Source: Verrucomicrobiota bacterium (GTDB taxonomy: Bacteria; Verrucomicrobiota; Verrucomicrobiia; Chthoniobacterales; JAFAMB01). From it: a DNA stretch of 9,611 nucleotides. Shown here in pieces: positions 1 to 6,158 of the stretch. Location of the stretch: positions 1 to 9,611 of the forward strand of contig JAFAVN010000319.1 in NCBI GenBank assembly GCA_019242435.1. Direction: 5' to 3'. Every line of letters begins with the position of its first letter. Within the stretch, counting starts at the first letter, position 1. The notes below the pieces were generated by a model, which saw only the letters and a program-made list of their open reading frames with translations, did no database searches and had not been told where the DNA came from. The position numbers and the translations under genes were made by a program.

Positions 1-624
1 AGCAAACCCGTCCGCATGGTGAGAGTAAATCAGCTCTTCCCAACTGGGAGCCGCTTCGGCCAGGATACCAAGCCAGCCGAACGGGTAAGTCTTCTCAAAG
101 ATTCTCAACGCTCCAGGCGGGAGGCTGATTCGCGAAACGCCATGAGAACCATCACAACCCGCCAGCCAATCACTGGTAACCTCGCAATTCTCGTCCTGGT
201 AACGAAAGCGGACACGAGGTCGATTCGTCGTGAACGCATCAATACAGACATCAGCCACCTCAAACAGAATCTGTCCGCCACTACTTATTCGTGCAGCAAT
301 CAGATCTTTAACGACTTCGTGCTGCCCATAGACAGTGATCGCCTTTCCCGTCAGTTCGACAAAATTGATTCGATGAATCTCGCCAGAGAACCCAAGGTTG
401 ATTCCTTCATGACGCATTCCTTGTTTTTTCAGCCTTTCCCCCACTCCCGTTTCGCACAGAAGCTGGGCCGTCCCATGTTCGAGCACGCCGGCACGGATTC
501 TTGTTTCGACGTGTGCCCTGCTTTTTGTCTCTAGGACAACCGATTCGATTCGATGTAAAGAAAGCAGATGGGAGAGCAGCAAGCCGGCCGGTCCGGCACC
601 AAGAATCGCTACTTGCGTGTGCAT
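1..624 (-). CDS. pobA: 4-hydroxybenzoate 3-monooxygenase PobA, N-terminal 208 residues (runs off left edge)
   Basis: FAD-dependent hydroxylase that converts 4-hydroxybenzoate to protocatechuate using NAD(P)H and O2, in the cytoplasm. The reading frame is open from the ATG at 624 to base 1 with no stop. Compared with Pseudomonas PHBH (about 394 residues, from memory), it aligns without gaps from Met1. Visible landmarks are the FAD dinucleotide motif GAGPAG (9-14), R42-I-R44-A-G-V-L-E (FAD/substrate region), VYGQ-E near 100, the DG motif GCDGSHGVSR (about 156-165, His161 matching PHBH His162), YPFGWLG (180-186) and ELIY with Tyr200 matching the catalytic Tyr201. The substrate-binding Ser/Arg/Tyr near 212-222 lie outside the window. 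The gene is last in the visible pca operon, 40 bases after pcaC, and supplies its substrate. No clear Shine-Dalgarno precedes it; the start rests on the alignment. The coenzyme loop (33-38, TKSRAH) differs from the classic RQTPDY. Confidence 0.95.
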   Translation of the reverse strand, partial: MHTQVAILGAGPAGLLLSHLLSLHRIESVVLETKSRAHVETRIRAGVLEHGTAQLLCETGVGERLKKQGMRHEGINLGFSGEIHRINFVELTGKAITVYGQHEVVKDLIAARISSGGQILFEVADVCIDAFTTNRPRVRFRYQDENCEVTSDWLAGCDGSHGVSRISLPPGALRIFEKTYPFGWLGILAEAAPSWEELIYSHHADGFA

Positions 625-664
625 AGAGAATCGTCGCTAACCGCGATGGCAAGGCGCTGGCCCA

Positions 665-1060
665 TCACGAAGATCCTGGCCCTCCCTTGGTTTCGCTCAT
701 CACTTCTTCGGCGGCTCGCATGGCGGCATTGGCAGCGGGGAGTCCACAGTAGATACCGGAATGAAGCAACAGCTCACGTAGTTCCGCGACAGTGACTCCG
801 TTACGGAACGCCGCTTGAATATGCAATCGGAATTCCGCCTCACGATTTAGGGCGACTAGCATTGCCAGAGTGATCAGACTGCGCTCCCGCCGAGTCAGGC
901 CACCTCTTCCCCAAATCTCGCCCCAGGCATAGCGCGTGATCAATTCCTGAAATGAACTGTTGAATTCATTAACTTTCGCCTGCGCTTGATCGACGTAGTT
1001 CTCCCCCAGAACCTCTCGTCTGATCTCGAGGCCCTTTTTGTAGCGTTCGCTATCTTCCAT
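665..1060 (-). CDS. pcaC: 4-carboxymuconolactone decarboxylase PcaC
   Basis: Decarboxylates 4-carboxymuconolactone to 3-oxoadipate enol-lactone in the protocatechuate branch of the beta-ketoadipate pathway. The product is 131 residues, the usual PcaC length, and is a single CMD domain. Recognisable blocks are YKKGLEIRREVLG (7-19), TRYAWGEIWGRGGLTRRERSL (about 42-62), the REAEFRLHIQAAFRNGVT segment with His80, and IYCGLPAANAAM (103-114). It lacks the CxxC of AhpD-type peroxidases, so it is the decarboxylase type. The frame extends upstream to 1144, but the ATG at 1060 is preferred: it gives family length and overlaps the pcaD stop as TAATG, implying coupled translation. The 28 extra upstream residues lie inside pcaD and do not resemble PcaC. 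It is a stand-alone protein, not the PcaL fusion with PcaD found in some actinobacteria and other groups. Confidence 0.95.
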   Translation of the reverse strand: MEDSERYKKGLEIRREVLGENYVDQAQAKVNEFNSSFQELITRYAWGEIWGRGGLTRRERSLITLAMLVALNREAEFRLHIQAAFRNGVTVAELRELLLHSGIYCGLPAANAAMRAAEEVMSETKGGPGSS

Positions 1061-1824
1061 TAGTGAAAACTTGATTGAGCTAGGAATCTGGTCACGGCAT
1101 CGGTAAATGCTTGCGGCAATTCTACACAGGCCAAGTGGCCACACGGCAAGACCAGCAACTGCGAATACCGAATGCGTCGGTTCAAAAATTCGGCGTCAGC
1201 CAAAGTAGCGGCAAGATCCTGGGTGCCCGCTATGATCAACGTTCGCGTTTTGATTTGCTCGATTTGCACGCTAAACTCGGCATCGCGAATTGCCTCGCAC
1301 CCGGCGATATACTCCTCGATGGCAAAGAGCCGAAGATGGTTGATGAATCGTTCCACAACCTTCGGCTGTTGGGCCGCAAATGTGGGCGAGAACCAGCGAT
1401 GAACCAAACCACCAGCGATCTCGGACAATCCGTTTTGACGAATCAGTTTGATTCTTTCCTCCCAAGCTTCAGCAGTCCCGATCCTGGCTGCGGTATTGCT
1501 CAGGACAAGATGGCCAATCCGGCGCGGCGCCTCCAGCGCTAACCATTGACCCAACAAGCCACTCATCGACAGCCCGCAGAAGTCGACGAGTTCAAAGCCC
1601 AGGTGATCGAGAAGCCGAAGCAATTCGGCTCCGACGCCGGCGATCGAGCCTGCTCGATTCCCATCTGGCCGGGGATGCGGATTGAAGCATAATATCCGGA
1701 ATTTCTCCTCCAGCCGGCCTAGTACGGCATTCCACAGGCTGACATCGGTTCCCAGCGAGTGACCTAAAACAAGTACCGGCCGATCGTCCTGTTGAGGCGA
1801 GAGAAAGTATTCAGCGCTATCCAT
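1060..1824 (-). CDS. pcaD: 3-oxoadipate enol-lactonase PcaD (alpha/beta hydrolase)
   Basis: Hydrolyses 3-oxoadipate enol-lactone to 3-oxoadipate. The product has 254 residues with an alpha/beta-hydrolase layout: HSLGTD (22-27, oxyanion loop, typical of PcaD), nucleophile elbow GLSMSG with Ser86, QWLALEAP (93-100), the PcaD-typical SNTAARIG (109-116) followed by W121, acid Asp203 in AGTQD, and His230 in PCGHLACVE. The catalytic triad is therefore complete. Two positions are unusual: the elbow reads GLSMSG where most family members have GLSMGG, and the usual YDxRGHG strand is replaced by FNPHPRPDGNRAG (47-59). It lies 14 bases after pcaB and its TAA overlaps the pcaC ATG by one base. The neighbouring pcaB and pcaC make this assignment much firmer than for an isolated hydrolase. 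Confidence 0.92.
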   Translation of the reverse strand: MDSAEYFLSPQQDDRPVLVLGHSLGTDVSLWNAVLGRLEEKFRILCFNPHPRPDGNRAGSIAGVGAELLRLLDHLGFELVDFCGLSMSGLLGQWLALEAPRRIGHLVLSNTAARIGTAEAWEERIKLIRQNGLSEIAGGLVHRWFSPTFAAQQPKVVERFINHLRLFAIEEYIAGCEAIRDAEFSVQIEQIKTRTLIIAGTQDLAATLADAEFLNRRIRYSQLLVLPCGHLACVELPQAFTDAVTRFLAQSSFH

Positions 1825-1838
1825 TAGCCGTCCCGGTT

Positions 1839-3173
1839 TTAACTTTCGGCGGTCCGCTGCAAAACCCGATCAATCAGGTCATTTGCAGCTCCAAGCGCAT
1901 TTTCGGGCTGGAAAATCTGATCGAGAATCGCCTGATCAAGGACGCCCGATATGGTTGGCTCCTGCGCCAACGCTTGACGCAGATGGCAATCTTTCTCCCT
2001 GGCTCGCTGGCAGGCTAGTCTAACCAGCTGTTCGGCCTGCGGCTTACCGATCTTCTTTCCAAGAGCGTTGGCGATACTCTCGGCGAAAATGAGGCCGCGC
2101 GTCAGGTCGATATTCTGGCGCATGCGACTGATGTTAACTTCCAGACGTGAAAACAGATCATCAGCATGTTGGGTTGCTCCACCGGCCAGACAGACAATCT
2201 GAGCCAATGGGTTCCATTCAGCATGCCACCGGCCCACCGACCTTTCATGTTCCTGAATCATCGACGCAGACATGGTGGCCAGGAGCCCTGGCACCCGACT
2301 ACAGGCCGCGACGATCAGGGTAGGCGAAACGGGGTTTCTTTTGTGCGGCATTGACGATGAGCCGCCACGACCTTCTTCCAGTGCTTCCGAGATTTCACCA
2401 ACCTCCGTCTGCATAAGCAGTGAAGCATCCGTAGCGATCTTGCCCAGGCAACCGGTGAGCATGGCGAGAGCAGACGCGACTTCGAAAAACCGGTCGCGCG
2501 CCGTGTGCCAAGGCATCGTCGGCTCGCCCAGTTCCAAGCGTCTGGCTAAACTCGACATAATGGCGAGAGCATCGCTTCCGCTTGCTGCCAGTGTGCCCAC
2601 TGCGCCGCCGAATTGTAAAACCAACGCTTGTGCCCTCACCTCGCGGAGTCGGCCCTGGCAACGGGTCAGATGATCCAGCCAACCGGCGACTTTGAATGCA
2701 AAGGAAATCGGGCGCGCCTGCTGCAGCAAGGTCCGACCAATCATCAGGGTTTCGCGATGTGCATTGATCAACTCCGTGAGACGCTGTTGCAAACCGGCTA
2801 TGCCAAGGCAAATCCTGGAGAGTGCCGTCTTCAGCTGCAGCATCATGGCGGTATCAATAAGATCCTGGCTGGTGGCACCAGCGTGCACACATTGAGCGGC
2901 CTGAGCATCTATTTTATGCACGAGTGCGGTTAGTTCCTTGACCAGCGGAATCGCCGGGTTACCTGCCTGCCTGGCGGCAAGCATAATCTTTTCAAGATCG
3001 ATCTCAGCACTCTCGCACACACCCGCGATCAAACGCGCGTCATCGGATGAAACTACATTCGCATCAGCCTGCGCCAAGGCCAGGGCTGCCTCAAACCGAA
3101 GCATCGCCTGGACGAACGCTTTATCCCTGAAGAGATTCTCCGCCTCTGAATCGGTGAACAACTCATCGAACAT
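1839..3173 (-). CDS. pcaB: 3-carboxy-cis,cis-muconate cycloisomerase PcaB
   Basis: Lactonises 3-carboxy-cis,cis-muconate, the product of PcaHG, to 4-carboxymuconolactone. The 444-residue protein belongs to the fumarase/aspartase superfamily. Its three conserved regions are visible: AGNPAIPLV (70-78), HAGATSQDLIDTAMMLQLK (97-115), and the superfamily signature GGSSSMPHKRNP (270-281) on the flexible catalytic loop. The first two, with the opening LFTDSEAENLFRD, match bacterial PcaB (CMLE) rather than adenylosuccinate lyase, which shares the fold. Length is close to the usual 440-450, with no frameshift or truncation. The ATG at 3173 is 12 bases after the pcaG stop. No strong Shine-Dalgarno is visible (GGTTTTGCTCAA precedes the start), so coupling from pcaG is plausible. 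Confidence 0.95.
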   Translation of the reverse strand: MFDELFTDSEAENLFRDKAFVQAMLRFEAALALAQADANVVSSDDARLIAGVCESAEIDLEKIMLAARQAGNPAIPLVKELTALVHKIDAQAAQCVHAGATSQDLIDTAMMLQLKTALSRICLGIAGLQQRLTELINAHRETLMIGRTLLQQARPISFAFKVAGWLDHLTRCQGRLREVRAQALVLQFGGAVGTLAASGSDALAIMSSLARRLELGEPTMPWHTARDRFFEVASALAMLTGCLGKIATDASLLMQTEVGEISEALEEGRGGSSSMPHKRNPVSPTLIVAACSRVPGLLATMSASMIQEHERSVGRWHAEWNPLAQIVCLAGGATQHADDLFSRLEVNISRMRQNIDLTRGLIFAESIANALGKKIGKPQAEQLVRLACQRAREKDCHLRQALAQEPTISGVLDQAILDQIFQPENALGAANDLIDRVLQRTAES

Positions 3174-3185
3174 TTGAGCAAAACC

Positions 3186-3779
3186 TTAGAAGTCGAAAAA
3201 CACGGTTTCCTGCGCGCCCTGCAGGATTGCATCCCAGCGGTAAGTACCGGGATAAAGCGCGTCTGGTCGCGCCAAGAGCGTCGAACGCCGCGCCGGATCG
3301 ACCAGGTTCAACACTTCATCCGCACTATTTCTCTCGTCGTCAGAAAAATAGATGCGCGTAACCAGGCGGTCCAGCAGACCTCGCATAAAGATTGAAACAT
3401 TGATATGCGGCGCCTGCGGCGCGCCGCTGGACGAAGCGACAGCACCCGGTTTGACGGTCCGAAATTGGAACGCTCCTTCTGCATTGGTCGGGCACCGGCC
3501 AAATCCGGTAAATTCAGGGTCCAAGGGTTTGTCCTGATAGTCGTCGGGGTGAGCATATTTCCCGAAGCTATTTGCCTGCCAGATTTCCACCAATGCGTCG
3601 GGCACAGGCAGCTGGTCAGCATCCAGAATTTTGCCTGAAATGGTTATGACTGTGCCAGCAAGCCCTGGAACGGTCAGGTCGGTCTGATAAAGGTCTTCGA
3701 AGCCAATTTGAAAGAATGGTCCCACCGTTTGTGAGGCTGCTATTCCGAGAAGTTCGGCCGCTGCAGGCGCCTTCCTCAT
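3186..3779 (-). CDS. pcaG: Protocatechuate 3,4-dioxygenase alpha subunit PcaG
   Basis: Non-catalytic alpha chain of the intradiol dioxygenase that cleaves protocatechuate; it forms part of the substrate pocket of the alpha-beta protomer. The product has 197 residues, normal for the family. SQTVGPFF (16-23) carries the Thr/Gly/Pro that line the pocket in Pseudomonas PcaG. PHINVSIFMRGLLDR (124-138) contains the Arg (R133) expected to contact the substrate carboxylate. The C-terminus ETVFFDF is characteristic. Iron ligands have decayed as expected for an alpha chain: relative to PcaH, the second Tyr is Val (KPGAV, 110-114) and the final His is Asn (PHIN, 124-127). Its ATG overlaps the pcaH stop (ATGA, 3776-3779). 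A GGAGA inside pcaH, about 7 bases upstream, is one of the few good ribosome-binding sites in the window. Confidence 0.95.
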   Translation of the reverse strand: MRKAPAAAELLGIAASQTVGPFFQIGFEDLYQTDLTVPGLAGTVITISGKILDADQLPVPDALVEIWQANSFGKYAHPDDYQDKPLDPEFTGFGRCPTNAEGAFQFRTVKPGAVASSSGAPQAPHINVSIFMRGLLDRLVTRIYFSDDERNSADEVLNLVDPARRSTLLARPDALYPGTYRWDAILQGAQETVFFDF

Positions 3780-4546
3780 GGCCGGTTCTCCATTGGGGTC
3801 TCGAGCCGACCTCGCAACACGATGTCAAACCTAAACCCTAGCGCCTCCTCCGGAACAGTAGTTTGCCAGTCAAACTGTGCGATCAGCCGTTGTCGAGCCG
3901 CCTCATCTCGAATCCCATTGAAGATGGGATCAAATGGTAGCAGCGGATCGCCCGGGAAATACATTTGGGTAACCAGGCGGGTCGAGAACGCCGGTCCGAA
4001 CAATGAAAAATGAATATGAGGCGGCCGCCAGGCATTCGGATGATTCCGCCACGGGTAGGCGCCCGGCTTGATGGTTTTAAATTGGTAGCGGCCTTCGTCG
4101 TCAGTGAGTAGTTGCCCCTTGCCTACAAAATTCGGATCGATTGGTGCGGCATGCTGGTCGACCAAGTGTCGATAGCGGCCCGCGGCATTGGCTTGCCAAA
4201 TCTCTACCAGAGTATGGCGAACCGGCTTACCGTCCTCATCCAACACTCTGCCGGTGAGCAGCATTTTCTGTCCCAGGGGCGCTCCTTTACCCTGCCCCGT
4301 CAAGTCGGCGCCAATTCTGAGATGATGCGGTTGAAAACAGGGGCCGGTGATCTCGGAAAGGGTTTGCGGAATTGGAACCAGCGGCTGCGCCGGCGCCCGC
4401 TTCAGCGACGCTAAGTAGTCGGGATGAAGATGAGGCGGGTGGATACCGGGCGCCGGTTTCCGGTAACCGCAGAGTGGGACACGGCGCAGCGAAGCTGCCA
4501 CTAGGCGTGACTGGTCAGAAGCGACAGGTGACTGGGGGTTCGGCAT
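3776..4546 (-). CDS. pcaH: Protocatechuate 3,4-dioxygenase beta subunit PcaH
   Basis: Catalytic Fe(III) subunit of the dioxygenase that opens protocatechuate to 3-carboxy-cis,cis-muconate. The product has 256 residues. All four iron ligands are present with exactly the Pseudomonas putida spacing: Tyr125 (GRYRH), Tyr164 (KPGAYPW), His177 and His179 (PPHIHF), corresponding to Tyr408, Tyr447, His460 and His462 in beta-chain numbering. Arg174 and Trp166 match further active-site positions. SEITGP (64-69), TLVEIWQANAAGRYRH (112-127) and FDIVLRG (240-246) are family blocks. The N-terminus is about 17 residues longer than in P. putida. The ATG at 4546 is the furthest upstream ATG that fits, but it has no Shine-Dalgarno, and a GTG at codon 15 is an alternative. 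It is the first gene of the minus-strand operon. Confidence 0.95.
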   Translation of the reverse strand: MPNPQSPVASDQSRLVAASLRRVPLCGYRKPAPGIHPPHLHPDYLASLKRAPAQPLVPIPQTLSEITGPCFQPHHLRIGADLTGQGKGAPLGQKMLLTGRVLDEDGKPVRHTLVEIWQANAAGRYRHLVDQHAAPIDPNFVGKGQLLTDDEGRYQFKTIKPGAYPWRNHPNAWRPPHIHFSLFGPAFSTRLVTQMYFPGDPLLPFDPIFNGIRDEAARQRLIAQFDWQTTVPEEALGFRFDIVLRGRLETPMENRP

Positions 4547-4604
4547 AGGTCAAGGAATGTGAAAGGCTCATCCGGCCGGAGCGGAGAGCGGGGGACGCGA
4601 GCGA

Positions 4605-4622
4605 GTTCGTTAAGCGAGCATC
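4605..4622 (-). promoter_or_regulatory. Candidate operator, second copy (pcaH side)
   Basis: Read on the minus strand this is GATGCTCGCTTAACGAAC, identical at 16 of 18 positions to the plus-strand element at 4760-4777. The palindrome is less perfect here (5 of 7 arm positions pair around 4612). Extending upstream on the minus strand, CGGATGCTCG (4624 down to 4615) is identical over 10 bases to CGGATGCTCG at 4746-4755 on the plus strand. The element lies 58 bases upstream of the pcaH ATG and points towards it, mirroring the other copy. The palindrome centres are about 158 bp apart, close to 15 helical turns, so both sites would lie on the same face of the helix. Confidence 0.6.
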
Positions 4623-4724
4623 CGTTCGGAGCTAACTCTAACGCGCTCGCCCGTGTCAGTCTCGGGGGGCCAAGAGCCAAGTGAATAAGCAGCCTTCGGG
4701 GCCGACAGGCAAGCCACTTTGGGA

Positions 4725-4753
4725 TTGACGGCTTCCGCAGTTTGTCGGATGCT
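4725..4753 (+). promoter_or_regulatory. Candidate sigma70-type promoter for the transporter operon
   Basis: TTGACG (4725-4730) matches the -35 consensus at five of six positions. After a 17-base spacer, GATGCT (4748-4753) is a weak -10 (three of six, including the conserved A at position 2 and final T). A start around 4760 would put the perfect palindrome at about +2 to +18, a position suited to repression. The -10 is poor, so this is tentative. No equally good pair was found for the leftward pcaH promoter. Confidence 0.35.
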
Positions 4754-4759
4754 CGTACA

Positions 4760-4778
4760 GATGTTCGTTTAACGAACA
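4760..4778 (+). promoter_or_regulatory. Candidate operator with perfect 17-bp palindrome (transporter side)
   Basis: TGTTCGTTTAACGAACA (4762-4778) is a perfect inverted repeat with 8-base arms around a central T. With two bases added on the left it gives the 18-bp element GATGTTCGTTTAACGAAC (4760-4777), which recurs at 16 of 18 positions on the other strand near pcaH. A further half-site, CGGATGCTCG (4746-4755), precedes it as an imperfect direct repeat 12 bases upstream. A palindrome plus one direct-repeat half-site recalls the three-part operators described for the IclR-family regulators PcaU and PobR of Acinetobacter; that link is inference from memory. The palindrome ends 72 bases before the substrate-binding protein start. 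Confidence 0.7.
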
Positions 4779-4850
4779 ACGCCGCCACCCCACCCGTTCC
4801 ACTGGCGGAACCCGGTCCCCTGCTGCACCCTCTATTCACCCACCCAAACC

Positions 4851-6158
4851 ATGCGTACCAGCAACTCTTGCTCCAAAAAGTGGCATCGCCGCGACATGAT
4901 CAAACTGCTCGGCGCGACCGCGGTCGCCGGACCGGCAATTTTGCGCGGAACAACCGGCAAAGCCGCTCCTTCCAACATAATCAAGATCGGGTTTGTCAGC
5001 CCCCGTACCGGGCCGGCTGCCGGCTTCGGCGAACCGGACGGCTACGTGCTGGGCCTGGCGCGACAGGCCCTCGCTGGGGGACTCACTATTGGTGGCAAGA
5101 ACTACCAGGTCCAAGTCATCGACAAAGATAGCCAGTCCAACCCTCAACGTGGCGCACAGGTTGCCAACGACCTTATTAATGCCGATGGCATCGATCTGAT
5201 GCTCACCACCTCCACGCCGGAAACTGTTAACCCCGTGTCCGACGCTTGCGAAGCCTCAGGCATACCGTGCATCTCCGCCGTCGTGCCTTGGGAAGCGTGG
5301 TACTATGGACGAGGCGCTAAACCCGGCCAGCAGGACGCCTATAAGTACACCTACCATTTCTGCTTCGGCGTCGAGCAGGTTTACCTTGCCTATTCCCACC
5401 TGTGGCCCCAGGTCCCGACCAACAAGAAGATTGGCGTGATGTGGCCCAACGACTCCGATGGTAATGCCATCAGGCGTGAACTGGGCCCCCTGTTGGCCAA
5501 AGACGGCTACATTGTCGTCGATCCGGGTGCCTATACCGACGGCACGAACGACTACTCCTCCCAGATCGCAAAATTCAAGGGGGAGGACTGCGAAATCTTC
5601 AATACGTTTCCTATCCCCTCGGACTTCGTCACCTTCTGGCAGCAGGCCGCTCAACAAGGCTACAAGCCCAAGATCGCGCAGATCGCTAAGACCGGCCTAT
5701 TCCCGTCCCAGGTGGAGGCGCTCGGTCCCATCGGAGTCGGCCTCGCTAGCGCCACCTACTGGGCTCCGAGTTTCCCATACACCTCGTCCCTCACGAATAT
5801 CTCGTCCAAAGATCTTGCCACCAATTACCAGAACTCAGTACGTAAACAGTGGACCCAGCAACTTGGCCCAAGCATGGCGCTGTTTGACGCGGCCGCCGCT
5901 GCGTTGAAGGGTGCGTCCGATCCCAAGGACAAGACGGCCCTCGTTAAAGCAATCAGCACCTTGGAAGTGGAAACTCCGGTGGGGCGCCTCCATTGGGGTA
6001 CGGGTCCGAACGCTAATGTGGTTGCGACATCGTTTCTGGGCGGCCAATGGGTACAGGCGCAAGCCGGCAGCAACTATAAGCTGGACTTCGTGATCTGCGA
6101 GAACGCCTCCGACCCCAACGTCCCGGTTGCCGGGCAATTGCGCGCCTGGACGGCATGA
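4851..6158 (+). CDS. Tat-type periplasmic substrate-binding protein of LivK/aromatic-type ABC importer
   Basis: Periplasmic binding protein that captures the ligand for the importer encoded downstream. The product has 435 residues. The N-terminus KKWHRRDMIKLLGATAVAGPA (9-29) has a twin-arginine motif (R13-R14, Lys18) followed by a hydrophobic stretch and AxA-like residues near 38, so export by Tat is likely. The mature part begins IKIGFVSPRTGPAAGFGE (44-61), the typical opening of type I periplasmic binding proteins (Peripla_BP_6, LivK-like), with NPQRGAQVANDLI (98-110) and DLMLTTSTPETVNPVSDACE (115-134). The ATG at 4851 is chosen because the next Met (16) would destroy the RR motif; no Shine-Dalgarno is seen. 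Its TGA overlaps the next gene by 4 bases. The substrate is not given by the sequence; divergence from pca/pob and a tryptophan- and tyrosine-rich segment (PWEAWYYG, 146-153) favour an aromatic acid by inference. Confidence 0.9.
   Translation: MRTSNSCSKKWHRRDMIKLLGATAVAGPAILRGTTGKAAPSNIIKIGFVSPRTGPAAGFGEPDGYVLGLARQALAGGLTIGGKNYQVQVIDKDSQSNPQRGAQVANDLINADGIDLMLTTSTPETVNPVSDACEASGIPCISAVVPWEAWYYGRGAKPGQQDAYKYTYHFCFGVEQVYLAYSHLWPQVPTNKKIGVMWPNDSDGNAIRRELGPLLAKDGYIVVDPGAYTDGTNDYSSQIAKFKGEDCEIFNTFPIPSDFVTFWQQAAQQGYKPKIAQIAKTGLFPSQVEALGPIGVGLASATYWAPSFPYTSSLTNISSKDLATNYQNSVRKQWTQQLGPSMALFDAAAAALKGASDPKDKTALVKAISTLEVETPVGRLHWGTGPNANVVATSFLGGQWVQAQAGSNYKLDFVICENASDPNVPVAGQLRAWTA

Larger units (their letters stand above)
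4547..4850. promoter_or_regulatory. Divergent intergenic control region between pca/pob and transporter operons
   Basis: This 304-base gap separates two operons transcribed away from each other, so it must hold promoters for both. It contains two oppositely oriented copies of an 18-bp element (listed separately) and one candidate sigma70 promoter facing right. Short open frames cross the region on both strands, but none has recognisable protein content or a ribosome-binding site. Between the elements (about 4625-4724) and next to pcaH (4547-4604) I see no further strong inverted repeat; GTTCGGAGCTAAC at 4624-4636 is at best a weak extra half-site. No riboswitch or terminator was recognised. 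The stretch just before the transporter start (about 4779-4850) is C-rich and lacks a Shine-Dalgarno. Confidence 0.85.

Noticed and set aside
16..534. 172-codon open frame on the plus strand
   Set aside because: It lies antisense to pobA, whose translation matches PHBH without gaps; the plus-strand product has no recognisable motif.
407..652. 81-codon minus-strand open frame at the pobA start
   Set aside because: It is an out-of-frame shadow of pobA; the true pobA frame (ATG at 624) is open to the window edge.
1061..1144. Upstream extension of pcaC to an ATG at 1144
   Set aside because: The extra 28 residues lie within pcaD and have no PcaC similarity; the ATG at 1060 gives family length and the TAATG coupling.
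4624..4636. GTTCGGAGCTAAC as a third operator
   Set aside because: Only a few arm positions pair and it does not match the 18-bp element; too weak to call.
4501..4839. 112-codon minus-strand open frame crossing the intergenic region
   Set aside because: Proline/arginine/leucine-rich, no domain, overlaps the pcaH start and both candidate operators; probably chance in GC-rich DNA.
4742..5131. 129-codon plus-strand open frame overlapping the binding-protein start
   Set aside because: It is out of frame with the binding protein and rich in Arg/Gly/Pro; most of it is a shadow of that gene.
5256..5657. 133-codon minus-strand open frame
   Set aside because: It is antisense to the substrate-binding protein and has no recognisable motif or ribosome-binding site.
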